The position numbers and the translations under genes are program-made. Below the pieces are notes generated by a model. The model was not told where the DNA came from. It worked only from the letters and a program-made list of their open reading frames with translations, and did not search any database. 23,883 nt of DNA from CAXQRU01 sp964226685 (GTDB lineage: Bacteria; Pseudomonadota; Gammaproteobacteria; Pseudomonadales; Cellvibrionaceae), in assembly GCA_964226685.1 (NCBI GenBank), contig CAXQRU010000139.1:1-23883 (forward strand), written 5' to 3'. Shown in pieces: positions 14,679 to 22,461 of this stretch (positions within the stretch are counted from its first letter, which is position 1; each line of letters starts with the position of its first letter).

Positions 14679-16478
14679 CTAGTCAATTACACAAAGCTTT
14701 TCTTTGAGTTGTTCAAAGGGGATGGGGCGGCAGAAAAAGTAACCTTGATACAAATGACAACCAAGATCTTTGAGATACTCCAACTCCTCAGAGGTTTCGA
14801 CACCTTCGGCGATGGTGGCCATATTCAAGTTTTTCGCCAACTGAATAATCATCGTGACAATGGACTGATTACTGATGTCCTTATGAATATCGGTCACAAA
14901 GGAGCGATCAATTTTAATCAAGTTTGCCGGCAAGCGTTTTAGGTAGGTCAATGATGAGTAACCCGTGCCAAAATCATCGATCGACGACTCGATACCCATT
15001 TCACTTAATTGTGATAACAGCCGGATGGAGTGTTCGATATCGCCCACCATGATACCTTCAGTGATCTCAATAGACAGCCGCTCGGCATCGATACTGTGAT
15101 GCTTGACGGTCTTGGTAACCTTGCCAAGAAAATCTTCTTTGGCCAGTTGCTTTGCGCTGACATTGATCGCAATATTTTCAAAGCTATCGGGTAAGTTGAG
15201 TGACTCTAATGTGGCTATATCTCGACACGCTTGATCCATCACCCAATCACCAATTTCTACAATCAAATCGCTTTCCTCAGCGATGGGAATGTATTCCATA
15301 GGTGAGACGTAACCGCGGGTTGGACTATTCCAACGCAACAAAGCCTCGGCACCAATAATATTAAAGCCTTGATCGTATTGAGGTTGATAATGAAGTTCAA
15401 ATTCGCTTTCTTTTAAGGCTTTTTTGATATCGGCAATATACGCAATCCGGTTATCCAACGCCTCAGACATCGAGGGCCGATACAACAAGCCAAGCTCGGC
15501 CGACGTTCGCTTAGCCTCATACATAGCCAAGTCAGCGTTTTTCAAAATTTCCGTTACGGTTTTAGGTGCAGTTGGATAAAACACATCGTAACCGATGCTG
15601 CAGCTCATGGTAAAATGGTTTTTCTCAACTGAGAAACCTTTATCAATTGCGGCATTAATGTTGAGGATAGCCGCTTTCAAGGTCGCCTCAATAGCAAGAG
15701 AATCATTATCCAGTCCCGTTAATAAGACAGTGAATTCATCGCCACCAAATCGTGCAATCATTCGGGCGGCAGGCAGCGTCTGCTCAAGCCTCTCCGCCAC
15801 TTGCTTTAAAATTTGATCGCCGATTTGATGCCCCATCAAATCATTAATGCTTTTAAAGTCGTTAAGATCAATAAACAAAATGGCGCCGGAGGTTTTGAGT
15901 TTAATGCTTCGGCTGATTTCTGCTTGCAAGGTTTCACGCATGGAGGCTCGATTATTTAAACCTGTCACCTCATCGTGATAGGCCAAATGTTGCATTTGCT
16001 CTTCCGCCTCTTTTCGAGCATCCACCTCACGCAATAATACCAAATGGTTAATGGAAGCCCGACAACTCATCGCCAGTTTTTCTAAAACTGGATTGAGAAT
16101 ATTCTGCAACAAAGGCCCCATAGATTGATCGCGTTCTAAAATCAAAACGCCAAACCCACCCATAAAAAAACACTGAAATCGCTCTTCATTTATTTCCTGA
16201 GCTTTCTGCGCTAGATCATTCAAGTTCTGATCTTGAGCCCAAAGGATGCCATTTTGGCGCTCAGGCAAGCTCAAATAATGCGACAAGGCGACCGAATCTT
16301 CCTGCCAGCAGGGATTCTTATTTTCATCAAGATACAAAAATACGTGTGAACTTTGCAGAGTCAACCTAGAATTGCACACATGCAAGAAGTGGCGCAGCAT
16401 TTCCTTTAGCTCGAGCGTACTGCCCAGCGCAAGCACTAACTCATGCTGCATTGAAATAATTTGTAGGGCGGTATTCAT
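14679..16478 (-). CDS. GGDEF-EAL protein paired with FIST sensor
   Basis: A 599-residue protein without membrane helices. The N-terminal ~145 residues resemble a degenerate GAF-like sensory region (MQHELVLALGSTLELKEMLRHFLHVCNSRL...), followed by a helical linker (EVDARKEAEEQMQHLAYHDEVTGLNNR). The GGDEF motif is intact at 245-249, but the RxxD inhibitory site is absent (PAAR in its place), so feedback inhibition by c-di-GMP through that site is not expected. The EAL domain is complete: AEALLRW (EAL at 378-380), INVSAKQL, IEITEGIM, SIDDFGTGYSSLTYLKRLP, TIAEGVET and LYQGYFFCRP, so phosphodiesterase activity is likely. The ATG at 16478 is 4 bases from the FIST stop; a GTG at 16493 overlapping that stop is the alternative. 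Confidence 0.92.
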   Translation of the reverse strand: MNTALQIISMQHELVLALGSTLELKEMLRHFLHVCNSRLTLQSSHVFLYLDENKNPCWQEDSVALSHYLSLPERQNGILWAQDQNLNDLAQKAQEINEERFQCFFMGGFGVLILERDQSMGPLLQNILNPVLEKLAMSCRASINHLVLLREVDARKEAEEQMQHLAYHDEVTGLNNRASMRETLQAEISRSIKLKTSGAILFIDLNDFKSINDLMGHQIGDQILKQVAERLEQTLPAARMIARFGGDEFTVLLTGLDNDSLAIEATLKAAILNINAAIDKGFSVEKNHFTMSCSIGYDVFYPTAPKTVTEILKNADLAMYEAKRTSAELGLLYRPSMSEALDNRIAYIADIKKALKESEFELHYQPQYDQGFNIIGAEALLRWNSPTRGYVSPMEYIPIAEESDLIVEIGDWVMDQACRDIATLESLNLPDSFENIAINVSAKQLAKEDFLGKVTKTVKHHSIDAERLSIEITEGIMVGDIEHSIRLLSQLSEMGIESSIDDFGTGYSSLTYLKRLPANLIKIDRSFVTDIHKDISNQSIVTMIIQLAKNLNMATIAEGVETSEELEYLKDLGCHLYQGYFFCRPIPFEQLKEKLCVID

Positions 16479-16482
16479 GGAA

Positions 16483-17592
16483 TCAGAACGCACCGATCAC
16501 CGTAGACTTATTGAGCAAGTGGATTGCTCCGCTTTTGATATTGGCGACTTCGCCAAGAGAGAGCACGCCAATTAATGGGCGTGAGTTCGCACCATTTTTA
16601 ATGGCCGTTAATTCTTCTACAAAATCTTTACCCATGTACAACCCCCTGCTAATACAATCAAACAGTAAGAACACTTCGGCATTATTATTGGCGAGTGATC
16701 GAGCAGCCACGCCTGCAGAGTCGATCATATGTTGTTGGTTGCCACTAAGCAAGTAAACCATCGAATTAACGGGCACATTGCCCACACACTCCAAACAGCC
16801 ATGTTCCGTCTTGATGGGATCTCTAACCAAAATCTCATCGTTTAGGCCAGAGATACCCAGAGGGAAATCTTTCGCTACGTTAAAAAAGGTCGCCTCACAA
16901 ATTTCCTGGCCACTAAGCACCTTAATTGCTTCTTGGTACAACTCAAAAGCAGGGCGATAATCTAGGGTTTTCACCAAATGCCCCTCAGACTCAGTCACCA
17001 AATAGGGGCCGTCAAAAATTTCCCAACCATGACCAATCGCACGCGTTAAACTATCTGATAAGGCCACGACTTGAACCGCATCATCCACCAAACCTTCGCT
17101 AGTGAAAATACAGGGCCGCTGAACAAAATCTAACGAACCAGCGCCACCGCCGATGACATTGACCCCCGAACCAATATAGCCATAAAACTGATCAATAAAA
17201 TCTTCATTGGCGCTACAAAAGGCATCGGTGATCATAATAAAATTGCGGCACTGATTCACTTCCCGAGAATACACCTCGATATAATGTCGAAAGCATTCCG
17301 CCTTTGACAGCTCAGTATAATTGTGAACGACAGGCGCCACATCTAGCCCCAAAACGATAAAGCCCTCAGAGAACACATTGGTATCGTTAACAATTTGGGG
17401 GAAAAGCCCCCCAAAAATGGGCAGAGAATAACTTTTTAGCAATTCATTAAGAGAGGGTTCGTGATATTGATTTCCACTACAGGCCAAAATCATTACACCT
17501 GCGGCGCCGTGACTTTTGGCTCGGCTCAAACTGTGAGCTAGGCTATCAAGTGTGCTGCTTTGACTACACAAAATAAAAGGGTTAGCTTTCAT
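16483..17592 (-). CDS. FIST domain sensory protein
   Basis: A 369-residue soluble protein with a FIST N-terminal domain (about 1-195: FILCSQSSTLDSLAHSLSRAKSHGAAGVMILACSGN, PIFGGLFPQIV, GFIVLGLDV, GVNVIGGGAGSLDF) and a FIST C-terminal domain (about 205-365: EGHLVKTLDYRPAFELYQEAIKVLSG, FPLGISGLNDEILVRDPI, VYLLSGNQQHMIDSA, FLLFDCISRGLYMGKDFVEELTAI, PLIGVLSLGEVANIKSGAIHLLNKSTVIGAF). FIST proteins are predicted to bind small ligands, possibly amino acids, and often sit beside signalling enzymes. Here the GGDEF-EAL gene overlaps or abuts its 3' end, so FIST probably controls that enzyme. The ATG at 17592 is preferred to a GTG two codons earlier. Confidence 0.92.
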   Translation of the reverse strand: MKANPFILCSQSSTLDSLAHSLSRAKSHGAAGVMILACSGNQYHEPSLNELLKSYSLPIFGGLFPQIVNDTNVFSEGFIVLGLDVAPVVHNYTELSKAECFRHYIEVYSREVNQCRNFIMITDAFCSANEDFIDQFYGYIGSGVNVIGGGAGSLDFVQRPCIFTSEGLVDDAVQVVALSDSLTRAIGHGWEIFDGPYLVTESEGHLVKTLDYRPAFELYQEAIKVLSGQEICEATFFNVAKDFPLGISGLNDEILVRDPIKTEHGCLECVGNVPVNSMVYLLSGNQQHMIDSAGVAARSLANNNAEVFLLFDCISRGLYMGKDFVEELTAIKNGANSRPLIGVLSLGEVANIKSGAIHLLNKSTVIGAF

Positions 17593-17619
17593 AGGCACTT
17601 TTCTTTTTCAAGTCATTAC

Positions 17620-17649
17620 AGTGTAGCTGAAGTTCTAAGAAGTGTTCAA
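17620..17649 (-). promoter_or_regulatory. Tentative promoter of the FIST-GGDEF/EAL pair
   Basis: In the 157-bp gap before the FIST gene, minus-strand TTGAAC (17644-17649) and TACACT (17620-17625) are separated by 18 bases. Each box matches four of six consensus positions. No other gene is visible in the gap. Confidence 0.3.
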
Positions 17650-17720
17650 ATTTTGCAGAAATTGTTTAAAAAAGGCCAGCAAATCTTGACGACAGGACGC
17701 GAAAAACAACATGAAATACT

Positions 17721-17738
17721 TGACGCCTCCCTGCGTCA
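17721..17738 (-). terminator. Possible weak terminator after the bepA-like gene
   Basis: TGACGC and GCGTCA make a perfect 6-bp stem with a 6-base loop, 11 bases after the stop of the bepA-like gene on the minus strand. A run of five T lies about 14 bases beyond the stem (17702-17706), too far for a textbook intrinsic terminator. Confidence 0.3.
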
Positions 17739-17749
17739 CAGACTAACGC

Positions 17750-18985
17750 TTACAGCCTTGACAACCTAGCCCGGGCCGCATCCGCGTATTCACCTTGTCC
17801 TTGACTGGCGCGATAAAAATAGGCCTTCGCTGTTTCACGATCGTTCTGGCTGTAGGCAATTTCACCTAAATAATAATCCGCTATCGAGGTTTGAAGCCGA
17901 TCCGTGCTGGCCAGAAAATCTCTGGTGGCATCTGCGGTTTGTTGGGCCGATAAGTTAAACATGCCACGGTACAAATAGGGCAAATAATAATCTGGATTCA
18001 GCGAGATTGATTGATCAAATGCCTTTAAAGCTTGGGTGCGCGTACCAATTTGGGCTTCAATACGCCCTTTGGTCAGCCAAAATAGGGACTCTTTCGGCTG
18101 CTTTGAAATTGCCTGATTCACAAGCTTAAGCGCCTGTCCCATCTGCTTTTGAGAAGCCGCTTTATTGGCTTGCTGATGCAGATCATAAGCCGCTTTATCT
18201 TTAACCAACTGGGCAATGGCCTGCTGGAAGCGCTTTTTATTGCGCATACCCGTTGCCCCCAATTGAATGGCTAGCTGACGATTTTTATCCACCCGTTCAG
18301 CCGATGGGGGGTGGCTTGAGAATAAATCGCTCAGTAAATCTGACTGACGACCTTGTGAAAGCTGTAAAAATAGCTGCTGTAATTCAACGGCAGCCATAGG
18401 ATCATAGCCCAACTGCTGCATATATTTTATGCCGTACTCGTCAGACTCCAACTCCTGATCACGTCCATACTTCGCCAATAATGCGCCCGCACCAAAACCA
18501 ACTAGGGAAGTGTAATCACTGGCCTTGGTTTGCTTCATGATCTCCATACCGATATTTAAAAGCTTGCCCTTCGATTGCTGTGAAGCGCCGTGACCTGCGG
18601 CGGCGTGCACAATTTCGTGACCCAACACGGCAGCTAGTTGCGCCTCATCCTCCAGCAATACCAGCAAGCCCCGATTGATCGCAATTTTACCACCAGGAAG
18701 CGCCCAGGCATTGGGAACATCATTATTAAGTACCACAAATTCGTAGGGTAGCTGGCGATCACTCACCTGGGCAAGCGCCTGACCTATTGAAGAAACGTAA
18801 ACAGACAACTCGGGATCGACCACATAGCGCCCGCCCTCAGACTGCTGATAGGCTCTATAGTTTTCAGCCCCTAATGCAATTTCTTCCTGCTCGCTCACTA
18901 AGCTCAGCTGCGGCTTGCCGGTTACTGGGTTGACGCTACATGCAACCAACCACTGACAAAAGATAAGAATGAATAAAATACGCAT
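17750..18985 (-). CDS. BepA-like M48 lipoprotein protease with TPR domain
   Basis: A 411-residue envelope protease. MRILFILIFCQWLVAC is a lipoprotein signal with lipidated Cys16, so the mature protein is membrane-anchored on the periplasmic side. The M48 domain (about 30-240) has LGHEIVHAAAGHG (ligands His123 and His127, catalytic Glu124) and the third ligand Glu180 in ELESDEYGIKYM, plus the SSHPPSAERV segment usual in this group. TPR-like helices fill the C-terminal part (KQPKESLFWLTKGRIEAQIGTRTQALKAFDQSISLNPDYYLPYLYRG...). E. coli BepA (487 residues) assembles or degrades outer-membrane proteins such as LptD; a like role is inferred. The ATG at 18985 has GGGA upstream; an in-frame start at 19018 would bury the lipobox. 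Confidence 0.88.
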   Translation of the reverse strand: MRILFILIFCQWLVACSVNPVTGKPQLSLVSEQEEIALGAENYRAYQQSEGGRYVVDPELSVYVSSIGQALAQVSDRQLPYEFVVLNNDVPNAWALPGGKIAINRGLLVLLEDEAQLAAVLGHEIVHAAAGHGASQQSKGKLLNIGMEIMKQTKASDYTSLVGFGAGALLAKYGRDQELESDEYGIKYMQQLGYDPMAAVELQQLFLQLSQGRQSDLLSDLFSSHPPSAERVDKNRQLAIQLGATGMRNKKRFQQAIAQLVKDKAAYDLHQQANKAASQKQMGQALKLVNQAISKQPKESLFWLTKGRIEAQIGTRTQALKAFDQSISLNPDYYLPYLYRGMFNLSAQQTADATRDFLASTDRLQTSIADYYLGEIAYSQNDRETAKAYFYRASQGQGEYADAARARLSRL

Positions 18986-19046
18986 ATGAATTCCCAACCA
19001 TGGTTTTTCTAAAGACAAAGACTGCGTATACTACCACTTTTTCATT

Positions 19047-19062
19047 GAGCAGGCGCCTGCTC
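19047..19062. promoter_or_regulatory. Perfect 16-bp palindrome in the bepA divergent promoter region
   Basis: GAGCAGGCGCCTGCTC is its own reverse complement. It lies in the 100-bp gap between the divergent bepA-like gene (ATG 18985) and the DUF4265-like gene (ATG 19086). Just beside it is GCGTATACT (19025-19032), whose TATACT / TAGTAT could be a -10 on either strand. It may be an operator for both genes, or an RNA hairpin (6-bp stem, GCGC loop) in the plus-strand leader. Confidence 0.5.
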
Positions 19063-19085
19063 GCCGTTTGAGAATAGAATTTTTT

Positions 19086-19550
19086 ATGACAGACACCACG
19101 ATAGAGCTGTTAGCGGGTCTGGACCCGCAACAGCAGCACATCATAGAGATGCTGCCCGTCACTGAATTGGAACAAGGGCAATACCGCCTGCTGAAATCGC
19201 CCGCCTTTGTGAAGAGCTTGGCCTCAGGCGACACAATCGCACACATTCCAGGCACCTACACTTTCACCATTATTGAGCGCAGCGGTAACCTGTGTGTACG
19301 CGTGTTATCCAAAACACCGGAGCTGATGACGCAAAAACTGGCTGATTTTGAAAAACTGGGGGCTAATTTGGACACCAAATCGGCTCGCATGCTGGTTTAC
19401 AGCATCCATGTTAGCTGCGGTTTTGAAGCCATTGAAGCCTGCCTCAACAAAGCCTGCGGCCCAGAAGACCTATGGGTCTACGGCAATGTCTACGATCCTA
19501 GTGACAACACCCCCCTTAACTGGTGGCAAGCTATTTTAGCCCCTCAATAA
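19086..19550 (+). CDS. DUF4265-like small protein
   Basis: A 154-residue cytosolic protein without signal peptide or membrane helix. The central pattern (VTELEQGQYRLLKSPAFVKSLASGDTIAHIPGTYTFTIIERSGNLCVRVLS, about 25-75) follows DUF4265: a short strand, a 'PfFv.gla.gD.i' segment, then 'f.i..rsG...vRv'. The C-terminal half (LVYSIHVSCGFEAIEACLNKACG, then LNWWQAIL) is not diagnostic. Function unknown. The ATG at 19086 is chosen over an in-frame TTG at 19068 because the latter has no ribosome site. yaaA starts 12 bases downstream, behind the tandem stop TAATAG, so they are probably co-transcribed. Confidence 0.7.
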   Translation: MTDTTIELLAGLDPQQQHIIEMLPVTELEQGQYRLLKSPAFVKSLASGDTIAHIPGTYTFTIIERSGNLCVRVLSKTPELMTQKLADFEKLGANLDTKSARMLVYSIHVSCGFEAIEACLNKACGPEDLWVYGNVYDPSDNTPLNWWQAILAPQ

Positions 19551-19562
19551 TAGGTACTACGC

Positions 19563-20339
19563 ATGCTTATCGTCATTTCACCTGCAAAAACCCTTGATTT
19601 TGAGTCCGATGCTTCGACCAGCATTCATACAGAACCCGAGCTGATCGATCAGTCTGCATCCCTGATCAAAACCCTTAAAAAGATGGCACCACAAGACATT
19701 GCAAAGCTCATGAAGCTCAGCGATAAATTGGCCACTCTAAACTTTGATCGTTTTCAAAACTGGAGCAAGACGCCCAAAAAAGAGACCGTCAAACAGGCCT
19801 TGCTGGCCTTCAAAGGCGATGTCTACACAGGTCTTGAGGCCGATACCTTCAGCACAGAAGAGTTTCGCTTTGCCCAAAAACACTTACGAATTTTATCGGG
19901 TCTCTATGGGGTGTTGAGGCCGCTGGATCTGATGCAGCCTTATCGCCTAGAGATGGGCACCAAACTTGAGGTGGGCAAACATCGAAGCTTATACGAATTT
20001 TGGGGTGACGCCATTACTGAGACGCTCAACAGCCAATTGAAGAAAATCAAGTCCAAAACCTTGATTAATCTGGCCTCAAATGAATACTTTGACAGCGTGA
20101 AAACCGATAAACTCAACGCCCAGATCATCACCCCCATTTTCAAGGACTGGAAGTCGGGCAAATACAAAATCATTAGTTTTTACGCTAAAAAGGCTAGGGG
20201 CATGATGAGTGCCTATGCCATTCGACAAAAAATCACTGACCCAGAAGCCCTCAAAGGCTTTGACGTGGCGGGCTATTCATTTGACGAAGCCAGTTCCAAC
20301 GCGTCACAATGGGTATTCTTGCGAAAAGACTCAGAATAA
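19563..20339 (+). CDS. yaaA: Peroxide stress protein YaaA
   Basis: A 258-residue cytosolic protein, exactly the length of E. coli YaaA, collinear throughout: MLIVISPAKTLDFES, LMKLSDKLATLNFDRFQNW, ALLAFKGDVYTGLEADTFS, FAQKHLRILSGLYGVLRPLDLMQPYRLEMGTKL, LYEFWGD, INLASNEYFDSV and FYAKKARGMMSAYAI. In E. coli YaaA lowers intracellular free iron during hydrogen peroxide stress and binds DNA; it is in the OxyR regulon there. No OxyR site was recognised here. It starts with ATG after AGGTA; the gene before and the gene after share the same initiation-region sequence. Confidence 0.97.
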   Translation: MLIVISPAKTLDFESDASTSIHTEPELIDQSASLIKTLKKMAPQDIAKLMKLSDKLATLNFDRFQNWSKTPKKETVKQALLAFKGDVYTGLEADTFSTEEFRFAQKHLRILSGLYGVLRPLDLMQPYRLEMGTKLEVGKHRSLYEFWGDAITETLNSQLKKIKSKTLINLASNEYFDSVKTDKLNAQIITPIFKDWKSGKYKIISFYAKKARGMMSAYAIRQKITDPEALKGFDVAGYSFDEASSNASQWVFLRKDSE

Positions 20340-20351
20340 TAGGTACTCGCT

Positions 20352-20690
20352 ATGCGCACACTCCTGATCACACTGTTATTACTGCCATCCCTAGCGATTG
20401 CGGATGACATTCTCACCCGCAAAATGATCCTCGACACCATGCAAAATGATGCGTGCAAAAACCAAGCTGAGCTGGAGTGCTTGGAGGTCAGCGCTGAGGT
20501 TTGCAATCAATACATTGACAAGGTGGTAAGCGACTGTCAAAACCGACTGACGGATGAGATTAACCTTAGCAATATCACCTCTGAACAACAGAAGGGCTTA
20601 GAAAACTTTCATAGTTGTGCCAGCCAGCACTCACAAGCGATTCTTGGGGTATCACCTGACAAAGCCAAACGCTGCGCAGCCGCTAACTAA
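20352..20690 (+). CDS. Small Cys-rich exported protein, unknown
   Basis: A 112-residue protein with a clear signal peptide (MRTLLITLLLLPSLAIA, cleavage near residue 17) and a mature part of about 95 residues with six cysteines (NDAC, LEC, EVC, SDC, HSC, KRC), probably forming disulphides in the periplasm. It looks mostly helical. I do not recognise the family. The ATG at 20352 is 12 bases after yaaA with AGGTA as ribosome site. The importer substrate-binding gene starts 3 bases after its stop, so it is almost surely in the same transcript, and may serve the importer or be a bystander. Confidence 0.8.
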   Translation: MRTLLITLLLLPSLAIADDILTRKMILDTMQNDACKNQAELECLEVSAEVCNQYIDKVVSDCQNRLTDEINLSNITSEQQKGLENFHSCASQHSQAILGVSPDKAKRCAAAN

Positions 20691-20693
20691 CTT

Positions 20694-21488
20694 ATGAAAG
20701 TCTGGCTGGCCGCTTGGCTGCTCGTCATATCGATCGATTGTACGGCCAGCCTTAGGATCTTCAGCCTCGACTTTTGTGCCGACCAGTACGTGATGGCACT
20801 GGCGCCCAAGGGATCTACACTGGTGCTATCACCAGACGCCCATCGCTCGTTTTCCTACCTGCGAGCTCAAGCCAAAAGCCACACCCAACAAAGTCCACGA
20901 TTAGAATACATTCTGCGCTTTAAGCCAGACCTTGTAGTGCGATTTTATGGGGGCGGAGTCCAAATTGCCTCAAGGCTTGAGCGCCTGGGCATCCCCTTGT
21001 TGCAACTGCATTCAAACAATCAGTTTGAACAAGTGGAGCAAAACATCCTGTTGGTTAGCAGCGCTCTCGGAACACCCAATCAAGGACAGGCACTGATCGA
21101 GACCATGAATCAACACCTAGGCGCCATCACTCAACAAAATCCAGCCCCTACAGCTCTTTATATGACGGCCTCGGGCGCCGTTGCTGGCCGTGATACCTTC
21201 ATCCAAACACTGTTTGAGCTGGCAGGTGTCGACAATTATATTGACAGAGTAGGGTGGTCAACCCTGCCCCTTGAAAAACTAGCGCAACACAAACCAGATC
21301 AACTGGCTCTAGCCTTCAAAGACGACCAACAATATGTGTGGTCAAGTGCTCGCCACCCCTTGATTCAACAGTATTTGGCCGACTTGCCGAGCACCTCACT
21401 CAGTGATGCCACAGTTGCCTGTCCCGCTTGGTACAGCACCGAAGCCATCGCCGATTTATCCAAAACGGCGCAGCAATATGCCCAATAA
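20694..21488 (+). CDS. Periplasmic binding protein of a BtuFCD-like importer
   Basis: A 264-residue helical-backbone (class III) periplasmic binding protein, the length of E. coli BtuF (266). It has a signal peptide (MKVWLAAWLLVISIDCTAS), an N-terminal lobe opening LRIFSLDFCADQYVMALAP with LEYILRFKPDLVV, and a C-terminal lobe with ALYMTASGAVAGRDTFIQTLFELAGVDNYI. This class delivers cobalamin, haem or ferric siderophores to FecCD-type permeases. The ligand cannot be told from the sequence. No lipobox: the Cys16 context (SIDC) is not a good match. Its stop overlaps the permease start by 11 bases. No cobalamin riboswitch was seen upstream and no TonB-dependent receptor is in the window. Confidence 0.85.
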   Translation: MKVWLAAWLLVISIDCTASLRIFSLDFCADQYVMALAPKGSTLVLSPDAHRSFSYLRAQAKSHTQQSPRLEYILRFKPDLVVRFYGGGVQIASRLERLGIPLLQLHSNNQFEQVEQNILLVSSALGTPNQGQALIETMNQHLGAITQQNPAPTALYMTASGAVAGRDTFIQTLFELAGVDNYIDRVGWSTLPLEKLAQHKPDQLALAFKDDQQYVWSSARHPLIQQYLADLPSTSLSDATVACPAWYSTEAIADLSKTAQQYAQ

Positions 21489-22461
21489 ACTCACCGCTGG
21501 ACTTGGCGGCCTCGCGTTATTGATTCTTTTTGGCGCGACCTTAATTGGCCCGACCACGATCAGCATCTCTGAATGGGCCAGCGCATGGCTGGGACAGGCA
21601 AAGGACAGTACCGAGCTGATTATTTTTGAAATTCGCTTGCCGCGAATATTGGCTGCGTTTATCGTTGGCGCCAGCCTAGGCTTGGCCGGAGCTGCGCTTC
21701 AAGGGCTGCTGCGTAACCCCCTGGCCGAGCCGGGGGTACTGGGGGTCTCAGCCACCAGCTCACTGCTCGCCTCGCTCGCCATTGTTTATGGTTTGATTTC
21801 CTTTAATAGCTTTATGCTACCGCTCAGCGCCATCCTCGGGGCACTCTTGGCCACAGCGATATTGGTTTGGGTCGGCTGGCGCAGTCATTCGGTCACCCGC
21901 CTGATTTTATTAGGTGTGGCACTGGCCAGCATCTCGGGTGCTCTTATGGCGTTGTTGATCAACTTTACGCCCAACCCCATGGATTTATCGGAGCTGGTCA
22001 ATTGGCAACTGGGCTCGGTCGCCAATCGCAGCCTGTACGATATTGCTTTAGTAGTGCCTGTTCTTTTAACGGGAGCGCTCATCATTTATTCGCAGCGCCG
22101 TGGCTTGGCTGCTTTGAGCCTGGGGGAGGAGACCGCTCACAGCTTGGGCATTCACCTGCCTCGATTGCGTCTTCTGATGGTATTGGGGACAGGCTTTTTA
22201 GCGGGCGGGGCGGTTGCTCTTGCCGGAGCCATTGGCTTTGTGGGCATTGTCGCCCCTCATATTATTCGCCCCTGGGTGGGCGGGGCGCCCGATAAATGCT
22301 TGATTCCATCGGCTTTACTCGCAGGTATCCTTTTGATGATTGCCGATATGTTGGTACAAGTGCTGCCAACGGCTCGCGAGTTGCAGTTGGGCGTTTTAGT
22401 CGCCATTATCGGAGCGCCCGTCTTTGCCATTATTATCTATCGGCTGGCCTACCATGACTGA
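21478..22461 (+). CDS. FecCD-family permease (BtuC-like)
   Basis: A 327-residue inner-membrane permease, against 326 for E. coli BtuC, with about ten hydrophobic helices. Family signatures: EIRLPRILAAFIVGASLGLAGAALQGLLRNPLAEPGVLGVS near the N-terminus, LSELVNWQLGSVANRS in the middle, and LAGGAVALAGAIGFVGIVAPHIIRPWVGG, the cytosolic coupling loop. The protein transports the ligand brought by the upstream binding protein, powered by the downstream ATPase. The ATG at 21478 overlaps the end of the binding-protein gene (stop 21488); an in-frame start at 21403 would lie deep inside that gene. Cobalamin is one option; haem and siderophore importers share the family. Confidence 0.92.
   Translation: MPNKLTAGLGGLALLILFGATLIGPTTISISEWASAWLGQAKDSTELIIFEIRLPRILAAFIVGASLGLAGAALQGLLRNPLAEPGVLGVSATSSLLASLAIVYGLISFNSFMLPLSAILGALLATAILVWVGWRSHSVTRLILLGVALASISGALMALLINFTPNPMDLSELVNWQLGSVANRSLYDIALVVPVLLTGALIIYSQRRGLAALSLGEETAHSLGIHLPRLRLLMVLGTGFLAGGAVALAGAIGFVGIVAPHIIRPWVGGAPDKCLIPSALLAGILLMIADMLVQVLPTARELQLGVLVAIIGAPVFAIIIYRLAYHD

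Noticed and set aside
17599..17749. Plus-strand open frame across the FIST upstream gap as a gene
   Set aside because: No ribosome site and it runs from inside the FIST gene into the bepA-like gene; the gap is better read as promoter and terminator.
20340..20700. Cobalamin riboswitch upstream of the importer
   Set aside because: The genes are separated by only 3 to 12 bases, leaving no room for a riboswitch of about 200 bases.
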